From NCBI GenBank assembly GCA_015852425.1, contig JAAAIG010000006.1, forward strand, positions 70,968-134,967: DNA of 64,000 nt, written 5' to 3'. Below are positions 11,296-25,176 of this stretch, piece after piece (position 1 is the stretch's first letter; each line of letters begins with the position of its first letter). The position numbers were made by a program, and so were the translations under genes. The notes below the pieces were generated by a model, which was not told where the DNA came from, made no database searches, and worked only from the letters and a program-made list of their open reading frames with translations. Source of the stretch: Gryganskiella cystojenkinii (Eukaryota > Mortierellomycota > Mortierellomycetes > Mortierellales > Mortierellaceae).

Positions 11296-14200
11296 ACAAA
11301 CGTACAAATTATAAAAAAAAAAAAAAGAATCGTGTTAAGAATAGGTTTTGGCCACCAAATTTTCCCAAAGATAACGAAATTTATTTTTGCGGGGAAAGCG
11401 GAAAGGATGGTCTCCAGGGTTCACAACCTTGACAAACCTTGAATATGTCATTTTTCACGTCAGATTGGGCAAAGCTCTGGAAGTTTGAATTTTTTTCGGT
11501 CGGGCAACCTTGATATTCCGATCAAGTAAATACGACTGTGAGAATATTTTTCGACGTGAGTCTTTCTCAAAAAAAGGCTTTCACATGGGCTCGTTCTCGA
11601 GTCCACATCTCCATCGTGGGAAACAACATTCTGTAGTGCGATGAAGGTCCTTTTGTTATGTCTTTGAGGTGACTTGTCTGCTGTCTGACTGATAGCAAAA
11701 AAAAAAATATTCATGTTGTGACAAAAATGACGAAGTTTTTTTTATATCTTGAATCCAACCCCGCCACCCTCCGCAGGTACCACACCGTGGGATACCATAC
11801 AGAAATTTTCCCACGATTCTTTACCTTTTTTTTTATTTAACGATCAAACGTGCTGTAGACTATTTCACAACAGAAAACCTTCAAGATGACGGCTGCCTAA
11901 AAGGAAAGAGAGCCACGCCAGGCTACACCGGAGCTGGGTTTTCTTTGAGAGAGCCATGTGCGGTTTACATGCAAAGGTCTACCTGAGGTCGATTTTGCCC
12001 GTGGGAAATTCAGGCCTGGACGCTGATTGGTCCAAACGCACGTGAAAGGTACCAAAGCGAAGCGATCCAGCCCGAGATCATATTTTTCTGGCGTTCTATC
12101 TCTTGACAACGTCAAGATTCTCTCAAGTAACCGAACACGCTGCAGTGGAGCAAATGACCGGACCGCCCGACAATCGAATTAAATCAATGCTCGGGATAGA
12201 TCGACTACAAGAAAAATACACAGCCGTCTTCACTCGCAAGTTATTTAGTTTTTGAAAATAGATTTTTGGGCATGAACAAGAGCTACCTGCGTTAGCGCCG
12301 GAGAGAGAGAAAGGTAAATTAAATAGGTAACGTGGCAAATTGATTTTTTGGCCACCGCAGCAGCACAACAAGACATTTTCGATGAGCATCATTCTGTCGC
12401 CATCACATGCTGGACCCAGACTCTCAAAAGACAAGCGATTGTTGAAACAGTCGCTTTATTTGCCAAGAAAAAAAAAAAAGACTTCGCCCTCTCCTGTACA
12501 TTTTTGTCATTTCAAATCTTTCCACGGTTCTGAGCAAAGTGACAGACCGAAAAATAACCTTTTTTTTTTTTTTTGGCTTTCTCCATCCGTTATCTCCTCC
12601 CCTCTCAATGAGGGAGAGGGGTTTTTTTGGCTTCTCCAATTCTCTGGCTCACAGTTTGAACAACACCTCGGACCATTTCTTGCAACTTTCTCGTTCTTTT
12701 TTTTTCTTGTCCCACACAGCCGATTAGACTTGAACCCTCTTCTCACATTTTTTTTTTGAAATGGCTCAACTAGACCGACTCCGGTGATCGATTGCTCATT
12801 GTGTGAGAGAGGGTGAGAAAAAAAAAATTGTGAGGAAACACGGAGAGCGTGGGCAAACAAGAGTGGATGATAAAAAAAAATGAAGAGATACGAACAAGCT
12901 GGTACAATTTGATTTTTTCTTTACCCACGCTGCAGCGATCCCTGTTTTCACAGGGTTGCTCATCACCGATGGGACTTGAATTTTCCGCGGCGATTCAAAG
13001 TCTTCATCGTATCGATCTACGGAAATCCAAAAAAAAAGCCCTTTACGCTTCTGTCCCTTTTGGCCCTGAGATAGCTTGAGACTTCGCTAATTTTCCAAAC
13101 TCCCTTAGACATACATCACTTTGACAATCAATGCATTCATCTCTCCGACAGTTGAGGAGGAAAGTCCCGAAAGTACCAAAATTAGGATCGCCGACCTTCA
13201 AGCCCGCAAACTTGGGGACATAGAAGGCCGTGAGTACTTTATTTGGTCTTTGCCGTTTTGAAATGCGTCGAACTTGTAACAAAGATGGGAAAAACATGCC
13301 GCGCATCCCACAGGGCTAAATACACTGCTCCACCCTGCCTACCTTCTCTATCTCTACCATCGATCAAAGGGGAAGGAGATCAAAGGGGCAAAAACGCAAT
13401 AAAGACAAAAAAGAGTCCAGTTCTAAACTTGTGAAGTATTGGAGAGAAAGGGCGAAATGTCGAGGATTAACCAAAAAAAAGGGTTGGCTTAACAAGTCCT
13501 CCATGGTAAAAAAAAAGGAGGAAGCGACGTTGGGCAACAGAAGGGACGAGGAAACTTTGCCTGGACCGAGAAGCAATGAACGCCTCAAAACCCCTCCCGC
13601 TCTATCTCCTTTTCTCCTTTCATCCCCTCATCCCTCTTCGCGTCACCCTCTTGGCAGTATTGGGTAAGGAGAAGGAGGGGTGTAGGAGGAGGTGGACAAG
13701 GGAGAAAGGGGGGAATCAAGGGGAGGGAGGGATCAGTTTTGCGACTCGAGGGTTCCTTTTTGTGAAATTTGGGCTTGGTTCATTTGGCACTGCAGATAAC
13801 AAAAAGAAGAAAACTATCCACTTTCCCATGGTTTCCCGGCTTGAAGTCCGGACTCTTTTTTTTTTTCTCCAATTTTATTTTTCAAACAAAAAGCGCAAAG
13901 GGACGAACTCGTTTCGTCTGTTCGGAAAAAGGGCTCAATGAGGACCACAAAGGGAGGCAAAGTGCATGCAAAAACAACAAAATTCATTCAAATTTTGGGA
14001 CATGGTGGACTTGAACGGAGAGGCGAACAAGAGAACAACCAACGAGAGAGCGCTGCAGAAGCAACGGAGGGTTTGGTTCCTTATCTCAGCATATTGAGCT
14101 TTTGAATTGAATTGAATAATTTATAATAATTTTGTTTTTGGAGCGTGCTCGTTTTCGTATTTCGTTCGGTCTGCTCCTGCTTGGTTCGGTCGGTCGACGA

Positions 14201-15332
14201 TTGTTTTTTTTATTTTTTGTGTTGCACATGAGAGGGGAAGAGATCAACGAACGAAACAAGGTAATCCAAAAGAGAGTTGAAAGTGAGGGGTGTGAGTGGA
14301 GCAGAGAAAAGGGAAAAGTGGGTGACATTCCGTTTGTACCTCGTTCGGCTTATGCCTTCGAGATTAAACTTCATGAACGGACAGTTTTTTTTTTTTTTTT
14401 GCTTCCAACTTTCACACACTCTCCACCCATTCCGTGCCTCTTGATACTTTGAAACTTTTTGACACTTGACAAAATACAAAATAAAAAATGTCAGTTGGGC
14501 GGTCCGTCCTGTGAGCAAGTTTTTAGTCACTCCTGTTCAAAGGTCAGCAAGTCCTTCCTAGTCATTCAGTCAGCCAGTCAGTCAGTCTGACAGACATATC
14601 GGTGGATGAAAGAAAAAGGAAAAAAAGAGGGGTGCAGTGTTGCCACAACATGTACGATGATGAGGTTTGTATCGATTTTTGAAATACAGTAAAAAATAAA
14701 GAAATCACATTCACGACGAAAATAGTCTTTTTTTTTTTTTTTTTTTTTGAGCGTTTCGCACAGATTGACCACACAAAGCGCACATCGACACACGATCACA
14801 ATCAAAAATGAAAATCAAATAAAAGAGAGATAAGGGGATCGCTTTTTTTTTATCTCTCCCTCTTTCCGCTTACTCTCTTTTTTCCCCCCCTCATTCACCC
14901 CTCTTTTTTTCCACACTTTTCAACTCTCTCACACTCCCCTTCCTCCGTCCTCGTCGTCCTTTTGCACCCTGAAAACGAAAGAACCAAAGAGACAATCCTC
15001 ATCCATATTTCTCTCACGCTTCGGTCTCGTTTTCATTCCACCCCTCTTTCTGTCTCCTCGTCGTCTGTCCTTTCGTCTCTTTCTTTTCTTTTTTTCTTTC
15101 ATTCTCCCACTTTCCAACTTTCTCACACTCCCTTTCTTCCAACTTGGATTCTCCACAAACCAACAACGTGTTTACTCGAGCATACCTGGCAACACAAAAC
15201 ACAAACTCTTTGCACAACACACACCCTCTTCCTCCTCCTCCTTTAAACTTATACCACCATCCACCTGCTTAGGGCTCCCTGTCCTCATACCCTTCTCTCT
15301 CCACATATCCAACACAAATATATATAGCATCA
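11296..15332. other. 4-kb intergenic region
   Basis: No coding sequence could be supported. The region holds many homopolymer A/T runs, short low-complexity frames on both strands and, from about 14860 to 15330, a strongly pyrimidine-rich stretch that is probably the promoter and 5' UTR of the CSL gene. Such long upstream regions are common in front of regulatory genes. Confidence 0.5.
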
Positions 15333-18156
15333 ATGAGACCCCCGTTTCCCTCGGCCGCACAGGCTTATGCAGAGTCCATCGACTCGACCACTGCCAGCAG
15401 ACACCACCCAGAAGCTCGTCTCAACATCCTCCCTCTTCCTTCCCTCGCCGCCCTCTATCCTCTGGACCAAGGCCTTCACCTTCACCAACATAATCACCAC
15501 CACCATAACCAACAACAACAGCAGCAACAACATCAACAACAACAACAGCACCAACAACAGCACTATAGCCACCGCCACTCTGGTTCTTTGTCCAGCTCTT
15601 CCTCTTCTTCGTCATCCTCTTCGTCACATGGTCTGAATGGCAACTCGACCTCAAGTTACCCTCGTTCACATTCCCAATCACTTTATAGCAATCAAAGTCT
15701 GCAACAACAGCAACAGCAGCAGCAACAACAACAACAACAGAGACCTTCTTATCAATCGTACGATAACAAGCACAGCTACCAAAAAGCTCCTCTTCGTGCG
15801 GAATCCCCCTCCTCAAAATCAAATAGCAACCACAAACAGGAATACCTTGGCACGAACATGGAGTCTCTTTTGGATGCGATTGAGGTTCACCCAGCCTTGT
15901 GTGCCTCGACTGGCTCGATCTCCTCAGCCTCATCCTGTGGATCTCTCTCACCCTCGACCTCAGTAGCCAGTCTTCCCTCTGCACCCTCATCGCCCCTGGC
16001 TTCTTTTGCAACAGCAACATCCTCTACTGCCGTAGAGAAACAGACTTCGTTGTCCTCTCCAGATGACATTTGGACTGCGGCCTCAATTATTTCATCAGCC
16101 TCGGAGGACAGTCACACAAATAGGACACGGGCCAGCCCTTCTCACGCCAGGATGTCCATAAGCAGTCTCGTTGACAACGACAACGACAACGACGAGCCCC
16201 TTGTTGACCACCACCATGGTCTCTTGCCCCTGACCGAGGACAGTAACAGCCATCGTCATCACCATCGTGCCATGATGGCCAGACCCACCTCCCCTCCTGC
16301 CGCTCCTGTGGTGACGCACAAGCGCAAATGGTCTCGACTCAGCACACACACTGCCACAGACGGCTCGCGCAGCCCAAAGCTTCATCGTACCCACCTTTCC
16401 AACGTCATTGCATCTTCGTCCTCATCGTCACCCTCTATCTCTTCCTCCCCTTGCCCCTCAGTCGCAGCCCCCTTTTCCTCAGCAACAGCGACAAATCACA
16501 GCAGTAACACTGTCACTGCCACCACCACCACCAACGGTGGTCGTCCCATGACTACCATCAGTTGTTTCCACGCCTCGGTGGCACAAAAGTCATACGGATC
16601 CGAGAAGCGATTCTTGTGCCCCCCTCCTATTGTTCAGATTCAGGGTCATCTCGATGATTCCAACTCTGGTCTGAGCAGTAAACCTCAGGTGGCCATGTCA
16701 GTTATCTGTGACTCGGGTGAGAACAGCACGAATCTCGGTCAACGGTCGACTCTGGAAGAGGATCAGTCAAGCACGTTCCGATACCTCTATGTCAGTGGAA
16801 CTGCCAAGGCCAAGGCCTTCCAACTCAAGCTTCAGATCTATGGTCGCCCCTGTTTGCCCAACGGATTTGTCTCGGGTGAGTCTGCTGCTCCTCAGACGCA
16901 AGCCCAGGCGGATGAACCCTATGCGACCTTTGATTCTGCTCCGATCACAATCATCTCCAAGCCCTCTAAAAAGACTGCCAAAGCCCGCAATGTCTCGTCT
17001 TGCATCCTCGCTGGATCCCTGGTCTCGTTGTTCAACCGAATCAACTCTCAAACGGTCCGAACCAAATACATGTCTGTTCAGGAGAGTGGTCTCTGTGCCA
17101 AGAGCTCGTGCTGGTCACCGTTCACGATCTCGATTGTCTCGAACGGTCCTAGCACTTCGTCGTCATCGTCTCCTCGTGGCGCGTCGGCTGCCTCAAAATC
17201 GCATCATCGTCAACCCGCCGCGGTTTCGACCTCGACACCGATCACCTATGGTGCCGAGATTGTCATGACCGAAGTTGCGACTGGAATCCAATCCGATCGT
17301 CTGATTGTTTGCAAGGTTGAAAATGGTCGTATCCTCGAAGGTGCTGTCGGACCTATTTGTCAGATGCAAAAGGTCGCACTTCAATCCTTGGAGCGGAACA
17401 AGGACGGCCAGTCCATGTACTTGGGTGCTGTTGGGGATGATCATCAGGGCGGCCGGTTCATGGATCATTCGACATCCTCCAACACGATCCTTCGTTATGA
17501 GGCCTCGACCATGACCGAGACCTCGAAGGCCGGTGGCGATGATTTCCTCTGCTGGACTATTGTTGGTATCTGTAAGTTTATTCGATCCTGCCGCCTCTTC
17601 GATGTTTTTTTTTTATAGAAATGAACCATGATTTCCATTGCAGATCATTAACGATCCCTTTATCTATTTATTTTTTCTTCTATCTTTTACAGCCAAGTTC
17701 GAGCATAGCTACTTTGAATCTGCTCCCTTGAACGAGGATGTCCAGATGCGCTCGCAACAAGTACCTCGCCCTATCACGCCCTTCCCGACTCTGGTCAACG
17801 AACCCGTCTACAACTCGGCCTCGCACTCGGTTGAACTCTGTGTCTCCTCCTTTTATTCTCAGCCATCCGATGACGACGAAGACGGTGAGCCTATGCAGGT
17901 CTGGCTGGGGTCCATGGGTCCCTTGAAGACGCAGGTCATCCGACGTAGCATTGGCGCTGTTGAGGGTCAATCCGATGAGACAACCTTGTTGGTCGATCTT
18001 CCAGAGGGTCAACATCTCGATAACAACAAGGTGTCGTCCACGACCTTGCCGTTGCTCTTTGTCCGACCTTTTGATGGCGTCAGTTACGACTCTCGTGTCA
18101 AGGTCGCCCACTCTTTCCTCAGTGACCAGGACCGATGGTCTGTCCACTTGTTGTGA
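15333..18156 (+). CDS. CSL (CBF1/Su(H)/LAG-1) family transcription factor
   Basis: A sequence-specific DNA-binding regulator of the family that includes metazoan RBP-J and S. pombe Cbf11/Cbf12. Exons 15333-17571 and 17693-18156 give 900 residues. An earlier AG at 17642-17643 would bring an immediate stop, so 17693 was chosen. Residues 1 to ~400 are disordered, with poly-Gln/His (50-80 and ~125-135), poly-Ser and poly-Thr. The Rel-like N-terminal domain begins near 410 with QKSYGSEKRFLCPPPIV. The beta-trefoil domain has the signature KPSKKTAKARN (~543) and SLFNRINSQTVRTKY. The C-terminal Ig-like domain ends with the second exon. The match to CSL signatures is clear. Fungi lack Notch, so the role is probably in growth, adhesion or cell-cycle control, as in S. 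pombe; this is inference. The four-kilobase upstream region suggests complex regulation. Confidence 0.92.
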
Positions 18157-18857
18157 AAAAAAGAATAACAACACAACCAAAACCACAAGGCTGAGGATTC
18201 TAACAATGAAGAGGGATCGAAACATATACAAACTCCTCGATTCGTAGGATCATACCCGAAAAAACGATCCCCTCCCTATCCAGTCAGTCCCTCGAGCCGC
18301 CCGCTCACCTTTATACTTTTTTTCCCTGCGACAATTTTTTTTTTTTCACCTCCTTTTGCTGTACTACTTGTTCTCCCCCATATCCTACATGTTCCAACAC
18401 CTTGTAGCCTCAGAGCGTTTTAAAAAACCTGTATCAATTTGCTGTAATAACAATATTTTTTCATAGTATAATCGTAGTAATAATACTCTTTCTTTGCAAC
18501 ACCCTTCGTGCACGCAATGGTTCTGGCAAGGTTGTCTCTTTTCGGGATACACAGCCCTTAAGTTTAAATTTCGCAATCAATTGTTTTTTGTTTACGATTT
18601 TGACGCGTCCAGGCGAACAGGTCCACGAAAAAGTGACCTCGAGCGCCACCAAAGCACTTTCAAACAGTCGCACAGGCAGGAAGGGAGACACCGTCCTGTT
18701 TTGTTCACTTTTTTCTTTTCTTTTTGCCACCATTGACATCACCTTCTCTTTCTTTTTAGTTGTTTACCCATCGTCATCATTCTTGCACCCCTTCACCATC
18801 ACAACCACCTCTCTCTCTAAGCATTAACGATCATCACTTGGCGTGATTAAAGCAATA
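18157..18857. other. Intergenic region
   Basis: 3' UTR of the CSL gene followed by the promoter of the cohesin gene. T-rich tracts are seen at 18310-18360 and 18710-18800. No gene is supported. Confidence 0.5.
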
Positions 18858-21800
18858 ATGACGAGACCACAGACCGACAATGTAAAAGACCTCAACCTTC
18901 TCTCGTTGACGCGTATTACATTTTCAATGTAAATAAGGAACACTTGTCTGTCACCATTTCTGAACTAGCTGTTTCTTTTTCTTTCTGTTCATTTCCAATA
19001 GAATGCCGAGTCTGACATCACGACACGGAGATCCACACGCAAGAAGGCCGAACCAGCACCTGGTAAAGACGGCGAATACGTCTCTTGGTTGAATGACATT
19101 CTGGATTCTGATGAACCGTTGGTTTGCCGACCTTTATGACATTCAGTAAACACTAATATTTACACGTTTCTCTTTGACATGGTTTCTGCGAACTCTTAGT
19201 CGCTGCTGCTGCTGCTGCCGTTGCAAAGCCAAAATCTAAAGTCGTAAAGCCGATCAAGGCACCAAAAACGACCGTGGATGTGATCGAATCCGGTGAGGAT
19301 GAAGCCGAAGACATGGAAGAAGATGAAGAAGAAGAAGAAGAGGAGGAGCCTGCCCAAACCTCGAAACGATCTACGAGGGCTAGGACTTCCAAGACTCCTG
19401 CTAAAAACCAAGCAAGCGGAAGCAAGACGACGCGGGCGCCACCATCAAGCAAGCAGGCAAAGGAAGCAGACACGGAAAAGACGAGTGCGGAGAAAGATCA
19501 AGATCAGGAGGATGACAACGACGATGAGGATCAAGACGAAGAGGATGATGAAGAGGATGAGGATGAGATTGAATCATCATCTTCAGAAAGTGAACTTGAG
19601 GACGCCGATTCGGACTTTGAGGAGCCTATGCAGCAGCGTTCAAAGGCGAAATCTGCGACAACCCCAAAGAAACCCAAGACTGCGCTGTCGAGAATCTCGG
19701 TGATCAAGAGGAGTAATAAGCCACCCAAGGAACCCAAAGCCCCCAAGTCTGCCAAGGGTGCCAAGTCGACAAGGAAGTTTGCGCCGCGTAAGACGCAGAC
19801 TATTGCCGGAGCTGCTGCAGTGGACGGAGAAATAGAAGGGGAGACCCCCCATCTATACAGTAAGAACTATAGCCTAGCATTTCTCTCCTGTTAATGATTG
19901 CGGTATATGATATGATGACTGACCCCCCCCCCCCTTGCATTGTTATTTAACAATTTTTAACAAACTCTTTTTTGTGGCCAAATTTGTTCTAGGCGCTGTC
20001 CTTGACCCACAAACGGCACTGGACGGTGTCGTCGAAGAGTGGATCGAGGAGTACGAAAAGTCAAACGAGGAGAGCATGTTGAAGTTGGTCAACTTTTTGA
20101 TCCGATCCTGTGGGTGTACTCAGCTCATCTCTGCAGAGGACTTTGCAGACTCAGAGATGCTAGAGGTTCTTGAAAACGTATTGTTGAGATACAAGGAGGT
20201 AAGTAATCCAGTCTGTGTGACGCGGATCAAATTTGATGGGCGGTGGATCCCTGCCGTATCTGGAGTCGCCATGAACAAAATTGTCTAACCACTGTGGTTT
20301 TGCTGTTTATACTTTTTGATAGAACACGGCTAACTTTGACTACCCGATCATCTCCAAGGCAAAGGAATTCAAAAAGTTCAAGAAGAACCTCCTCGAGTTT
20401 TTTTCGCGACTCATCCAGAAGGCTCAAAGCGAGATCATGTTTGACAAGAACTTTATGGACACTTTGCTTTCATGGACCTTCTCACTCTCCAGGTAAGTTA
20501 ACCGGTATAACTAGGCTTAGTTCGTGGTTTGTTTGTCAACAGCTTAACAATTCTAATTTTGGGTATGCGATTTCTTGCTTGTTTTTCTTCAGCACGACAT
20601 TCCGACCAGTTCGCCATACTTCGACCGTCGTTGGCTTGAACATCCTGTCCTCACTTGCCGAGATAGCTTCCGACATCCAGGATGAGCTCAACATTACTAG
20701 TCGTCAGCTGGCCACCAGTCAAAAGCAAAACGCTGTCCAGACTAAGATTCGTCAGCTCGAGAAGAAACTCAAAGAAGGAAAGGAACGTCAGGCGGATGTT
20801 CTCAAGTGGAGCAACGAAATCTTTGACAGGTACCGCCTGCCGATGCTGACTATATCGTTGTCGTCTTACTTTTTACCAAAGCTAGCCTCCTAACCCGATC
20901 ATAATTTGTTTTTTTAGTGTCTTTGTACTTCGCTGTCGTGACGTTGACTCACAGATTCGTGCTGACTGTGTTCGGGAGCTAGGACAATGGATGACAATGA
21001 ACTCGGAGCACTTTATCGCATCCTCCTATTTACAGTATCTGGGCTGGTTGCTCTCGGACAGAACTGCAGCCGTAAGGGTGGAGACTTTGAAGGTCCTCGC
21101 CAAGTTGTATGAGAGCGATAACCAAGCCAATGCACTGAGACAGTTCACAACAAGATTCACGGATCGCTTCATCGAAATGGCCTTGGGCGAATCCGATATT
21201 GCGGCCCGTCAAGGCGCAATCCGAGTCGCGACCTTGATCCATAAGCACGGTCAATTGGAGGAGGAGGATCAGGTTAAGCTCAGTGTCTTGATCTTTGGAG
21301 CTCATGCCAAGGTCCGCAAGGCGCTGGCCAAGTTTGTGAAGGCCCGTGTCTGGGAAGATGAAGTCGAGGGCAGGATGGCTTCCTGTGAGGTCATCGTTTC
21401 CTCTCTGACAGAGAAAACGGAGATCAAGAAGGATTGGATTGAGCTCAAATCGTTGATCAGCTTTTTGATCAAGGTTGGCAAGTCTGAGGAGGGGCAGGTT
21501 GCGTCTGGCGAGAAAGTTTTGAGTCAAACAACTGATACCCGCCTGATTGACGAGACAAAGGTTGGCCGCATTGCTTTGGCGATCGAGGCTTTGTGGAGTG
21601 AAATTGAGGCTTTGAAGGTAGGGTTTGATAGAGTTTCGGGTTATTGGATCGAACTGACTCAACCGGATTCATCTACGCTGACACACATCTTGTATGCTGT
21701 TACAAAATAGAATTGGAAATCTATTGCTGAATATCTTATCGAGGACCACTCTACAGCCCCACGCCAGCCAACTTCCTCCCGGCAAAAGGGACCTAAAGCA

Positions 21801-24584
21801 ACGACACTGGAAGACATCTACCATCTCGAGGAAGAGGAAGAGAATATCCTCCTGGAGATCTTTATTGCTAGCCTGCAATTGACTGTCCAGCCACCGACAT
21901 TGCCTGGATTCCACAAGGATAAGGCCAAGGTGAAGGCTCAGCAAGACGAACTCACAAACGAAGTTGGTCGTTACTGCGTTGATGTCCTCCCCAAGTTATT
22001 CTCCAAGTACGGTGTCGATGCTGCCCGCATTCGATCCATACTCGTGATCCCTCAGCTCATTCCTCTGAGTGTGTATCTCGATATGCGTATTCTTGCTGTA
22101 AGTTTGATGACCAAGCGATCTTATAGATGGAGTTAAGTAAGGACGCTTTCCATGAACCCTGTGTTTTAACAGCCTTGGTGTAATTGCTTTTCTAGACGTA
22201 CGAGGAATTGGTGGATGAGGTTATCAAGGTCTTCAAGAAACACACGGACACCTCTGTCCTAAGTGCCGCTGCGACGACACTTCGAACGATGCTGAGCTAC
22301 GAGATGCTCAGAGGTTCTCACGAGGCAAAGATTGAAGCCTTGGGTGCGTCCCTCGTCGAGTCATTCATGGTCCAGATCTCTGCAGTATGTGTGACATGTA
22401 TTCCACAGTGTTCAGTTCAGTTCAGTTTCACGTGAGTTTTCAACACACCTAACTAGTCTGCTATGTACTTGATATTTTTTTAGGACGATGAGATGTCAAG
22501 CAATGATACCCTGGACGAGTTGGTCCCTTGTCTGAGACGCTTTGAGCATTTGATCAAGTGCACAGATCTGACTGGAAAGAACACTCGTCCTGTGACTCTT
22601 GACCCGTTCGACGGATTAATCAAAGTGATTGAGCGTAATCAGACCGCACATGGCGAGCATGCAGAGGTATGATCTGAGTTCGTTGAATTGATTGAGTATT
22701 TCTTATGGCAGAAGAAAGAATGCTAACATACGACCATGTGTCTACACTGTCTAGATTTTGATTTCGGCGCTTTCAATCGCGTTCCTCTGGATCTCTTGGG
22801 TTTGCAGAGCTCTTGCTTCCAAAAGTGGACCTGATGCCGATTGGAATGAGCAGGACGCGAATGACGTACTGCAGAAGCAGAGAGCTCTGTTGGGTGTGGC
22901 ATCAGATTTGGCCATCAAGGGTGAGCAAGAACCGGATACGAGAGTTCGTCGTAGAGCTTTTCAAGTCCTTGGCGATCTGGCCTGGCTCTTTGGTGGTGAC
23001 ATGTTCCATGTCTCCAAAGGCCCGAACCGACATGTCCTCTACCTGACCTGCCCCGAGGCTACACAAGTAGAGTGCGAGAATTTCGTCCGCACGGAACTCG
23101 ACCTATGGGCCGAAAAGGTCCAAGAGAAGATGACTGCATCCAAGGAGGTTAGACGCGCCAGAAATGCGAAACAGAATAACCGTGCTGGTTCTGCAGAGGA
23201 TGAGCTTGCTGATGATGAGGAGGAAGAGAACGCAGAAGAGTTAGTCGAACTTTTGGAGGATGAAAAGCAAGCCGCAGCCCTGGTTGAACAAGAGGAGAAG
23301 CATGAGATGTTTGGAACCGTGTTCTCATTCATGCGACAGATCATCCTCAAGGATTTCAGTATGAAGCGTGCGACCACGGTGATTTCACAGTATGGTCGTT
23401 TCGGCGCCGAGTTTGATGAAGGTGTTAAGCGAGTCGTGACGGCGATCAAGTCTCAGACCTCGGAAGGATTGTCGAGACAAGCGCGAGCCCACAACGCCGA
23501 GATCTTTATGGATGTGTGCCTGGATTCTCTCAAGCAGGTAATGTCTTGTTCACTTGGGTCGCCCTATGGTTGCTTATGGCTCGAATTCAGTTTCTAACTC
23601 GTGAAGGGTTATTTGTTGATGACCATATAGTCTTTTGAACTCTACGTGGATGGACAAGTCAGATCAACGAACCAATGTATGCAGCTGGCCAAGGTCTTGA
23701 TGACAGCGATCAAACCTCCAGGATTTATGCAGCAGGTGCGCATTGGTATTGATGTGCAGTTGATCTGGCGTTTGCACAAGCAGGGCATTGTCTATGCCAT
23801 GGAGAAGCTCTTCTCATGCAAGGGGATCGACAACCTCAAGAAAATGTCGAATACGGCCAAGTTTTTCGAGATTTTGAGTCTGATGCTGTTCGGCGTTCAG
23901 GCCACCTCAGATCAGGTCGCTACTATGTAAGCCACCGTTTGTTTGCCTTTGTTGTTATCCAAGGCGCTGGTGTATTATCTCCCTGGCTACACTACGTCTA
24001 ACCTCGGTGTTATCTTTTTGAATTGTAGTCGAGATGTCATGGCCTCGGAGGCAGAGAAGCACGATTTAACGATCGACGAAGAGGAGGCGGTCTGGGAACC
24101 CCTTCGAGCATACCAATCCAAACTTGAAAAGTTGTCCCAAAAGGCCGTTGTCGAGAACGCAGCCAGGACCAAGAGAGCTGAGGAAACTGCAGCAGCCGCC
24201 GCAGCCGCCGCAGCTGCTGCACAGGAGAGAGCAGGAGGGTTAGAGCAGCAGGCGCAAGTACTCGAAGATAATGATGTGTACATGGTAGCGGCAACAACTA
24301 AGGGTGATCATGACAGGCAAATGGCGACTGATAGAGCTGCTGCTGCTACTGCCGTTCTCGTAGGAAAGAAGCGTAGTGCAGCTGACAAGGATGATGAGGA
24401 CGATGAGGAAGTCGAGGAGGAAGAAGAGGATGAGGAAAGCGAAAAGTTGATCCGGAGAAGGAAGCGATTGACCCCATCAGATGAGGCCGATGAGGCCGGT
24501 AGTGGTCCTGATAGCGATGCAGAGAGCCAGGCGAGTTTCTCAAGTCTGACTGTCAAGGAGGCGAAGCGCATCCGTGTTACTTAA
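18858..24584 (+). CDS. SCC3: Cohesin subunit Scc3/SA (STAG)
   Basis: A HEAT-repeat subunit of the cohesin ring that binds the kleisin and holds sister chromatids together in the nucleus. Thirteen exons join in phase to 1483 residues: 18858-18881, 19002-19062, 19200-19859, 19993-20198, 20323-20492, 20593-20829, 20918-21617, 21711-22097, 22196-22384, 22484-22666, 22755-23537, 23631-23926, 24029-24584. The N-terminus is a low-complexity Lys/acidic tail (two long Glu/Asp runs). The conserved core opens with AVLDPQTALDGVVEEWIEEY at ~249. The stromalin-conservative segment is VFVLRCRDVDSQIRADCVRELGQW. The C-terminal end is acidic and helical, with a short alanine run. Splitting exon 2 at the GTAAAG at 19063 is needed, because the later GTTTGC would put a stop into exon 3. 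The first two small exons are the least certain part. Confidence 0.92.
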
Positions 24585-24921
24585 TGAACGGTAGTCTTTA
24601 CCTCCTCTGTCGTGCACTTTTTCACAAATCAATTAAACTTCAGTAAACTCAAGTTCTTTTTATTTATTCACTGTTGGCCAAAAAGAAAAGAAGAGTCAGT
24701 CTGCTATTTGTTCATTCTCGCCTGGATCATCATTTTGCGGCAACGATGATGGTATGTTTCTCCGTGTACAAGTTGGATATATAAGAGTATTTGTCTCTTT
24801 GTCTGGTTTTGACAAGCTTTGTAACTGGACCTTTGGAAAGGGTGGGTGGGGGGTAGGCGAGGTGACAGAGCCAGAGCTGTCCTTTTTTTTTAGCTCAAAA
24901 AGTGGTCAATATTTCCGTCCT
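24585..24921. other. Convergent 3' region
   Basis: Lies between the stop codons of the cohesin gene (+) and the eS27 gene (-). A/T-rich, with a CAATTAAAC-like stretch near 24629 that could act in 3'-end formation. Nothing else is seen. Confidence 0.5.
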
Positions 24922-25176
24922 TTAGTTGGGTTTCTTGCGGAAGGACACGCCTTCACTCAGGCGAGCGAGACCACCAGTGGGCTGGGAGAGGACCATGCTG
25001 CACTTGGGACAGTTGACGACGGTATCGGCATGAGAGAACAAGGGGGTGATAGCTTGACAACCGGAGCACTTGACGTCCATATAAAACGAGTTTGGGCTCT
25101 GAACGAGACGCTTGAGCTTGTGGGACGTTTGGTCAGCGGCAGCGGAGGGGTTGAGGATATCGTAGGCAAGAGTCAT
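24922..25176 (-). CDS. RPS27: 40S ribosomal protein eS27 (S27e)
   Basis: A small-subunit ribosomal protein of 84 residues, the usual length. A single exon begins at [11 protein letters not shown] and carries the family core [18 protein letters not shown]. The zinc finger is C-x2-C (CSGC), a 15-residue spacer with FSHADTVV, and C-x2-C (CPKC), followed by QPTGG and a basic end. A TATA box stands 72 nt upstream of the start. It is transcribed toward the cohesin gene. Identity is certain; the absence of introns is somewhat unusual beside its intron-rich neighbours. Confidence 0.97.
   Translation of the reverse strand: MTLAYDILNPSAAADQTSHKLKRLVQSPNSFYMDVKCSGCQAITPLFSHADTVVNCPKCSMVLSQPTGGLARLSEGVSFRKKPN

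Noticed and set aside
12123..12434. 103-codon minus-strand frame in the 4-kb intergenic region
   Set aside because: No similarity, flanked by homopolymers, and no neighbouring exons; treated as chance.
15317..15325. TATATATA element before the CSL start codon
   Set aside because: It ends only about 8 nt before the ATG, too close to act as a TATA box; more likely leader sequence.
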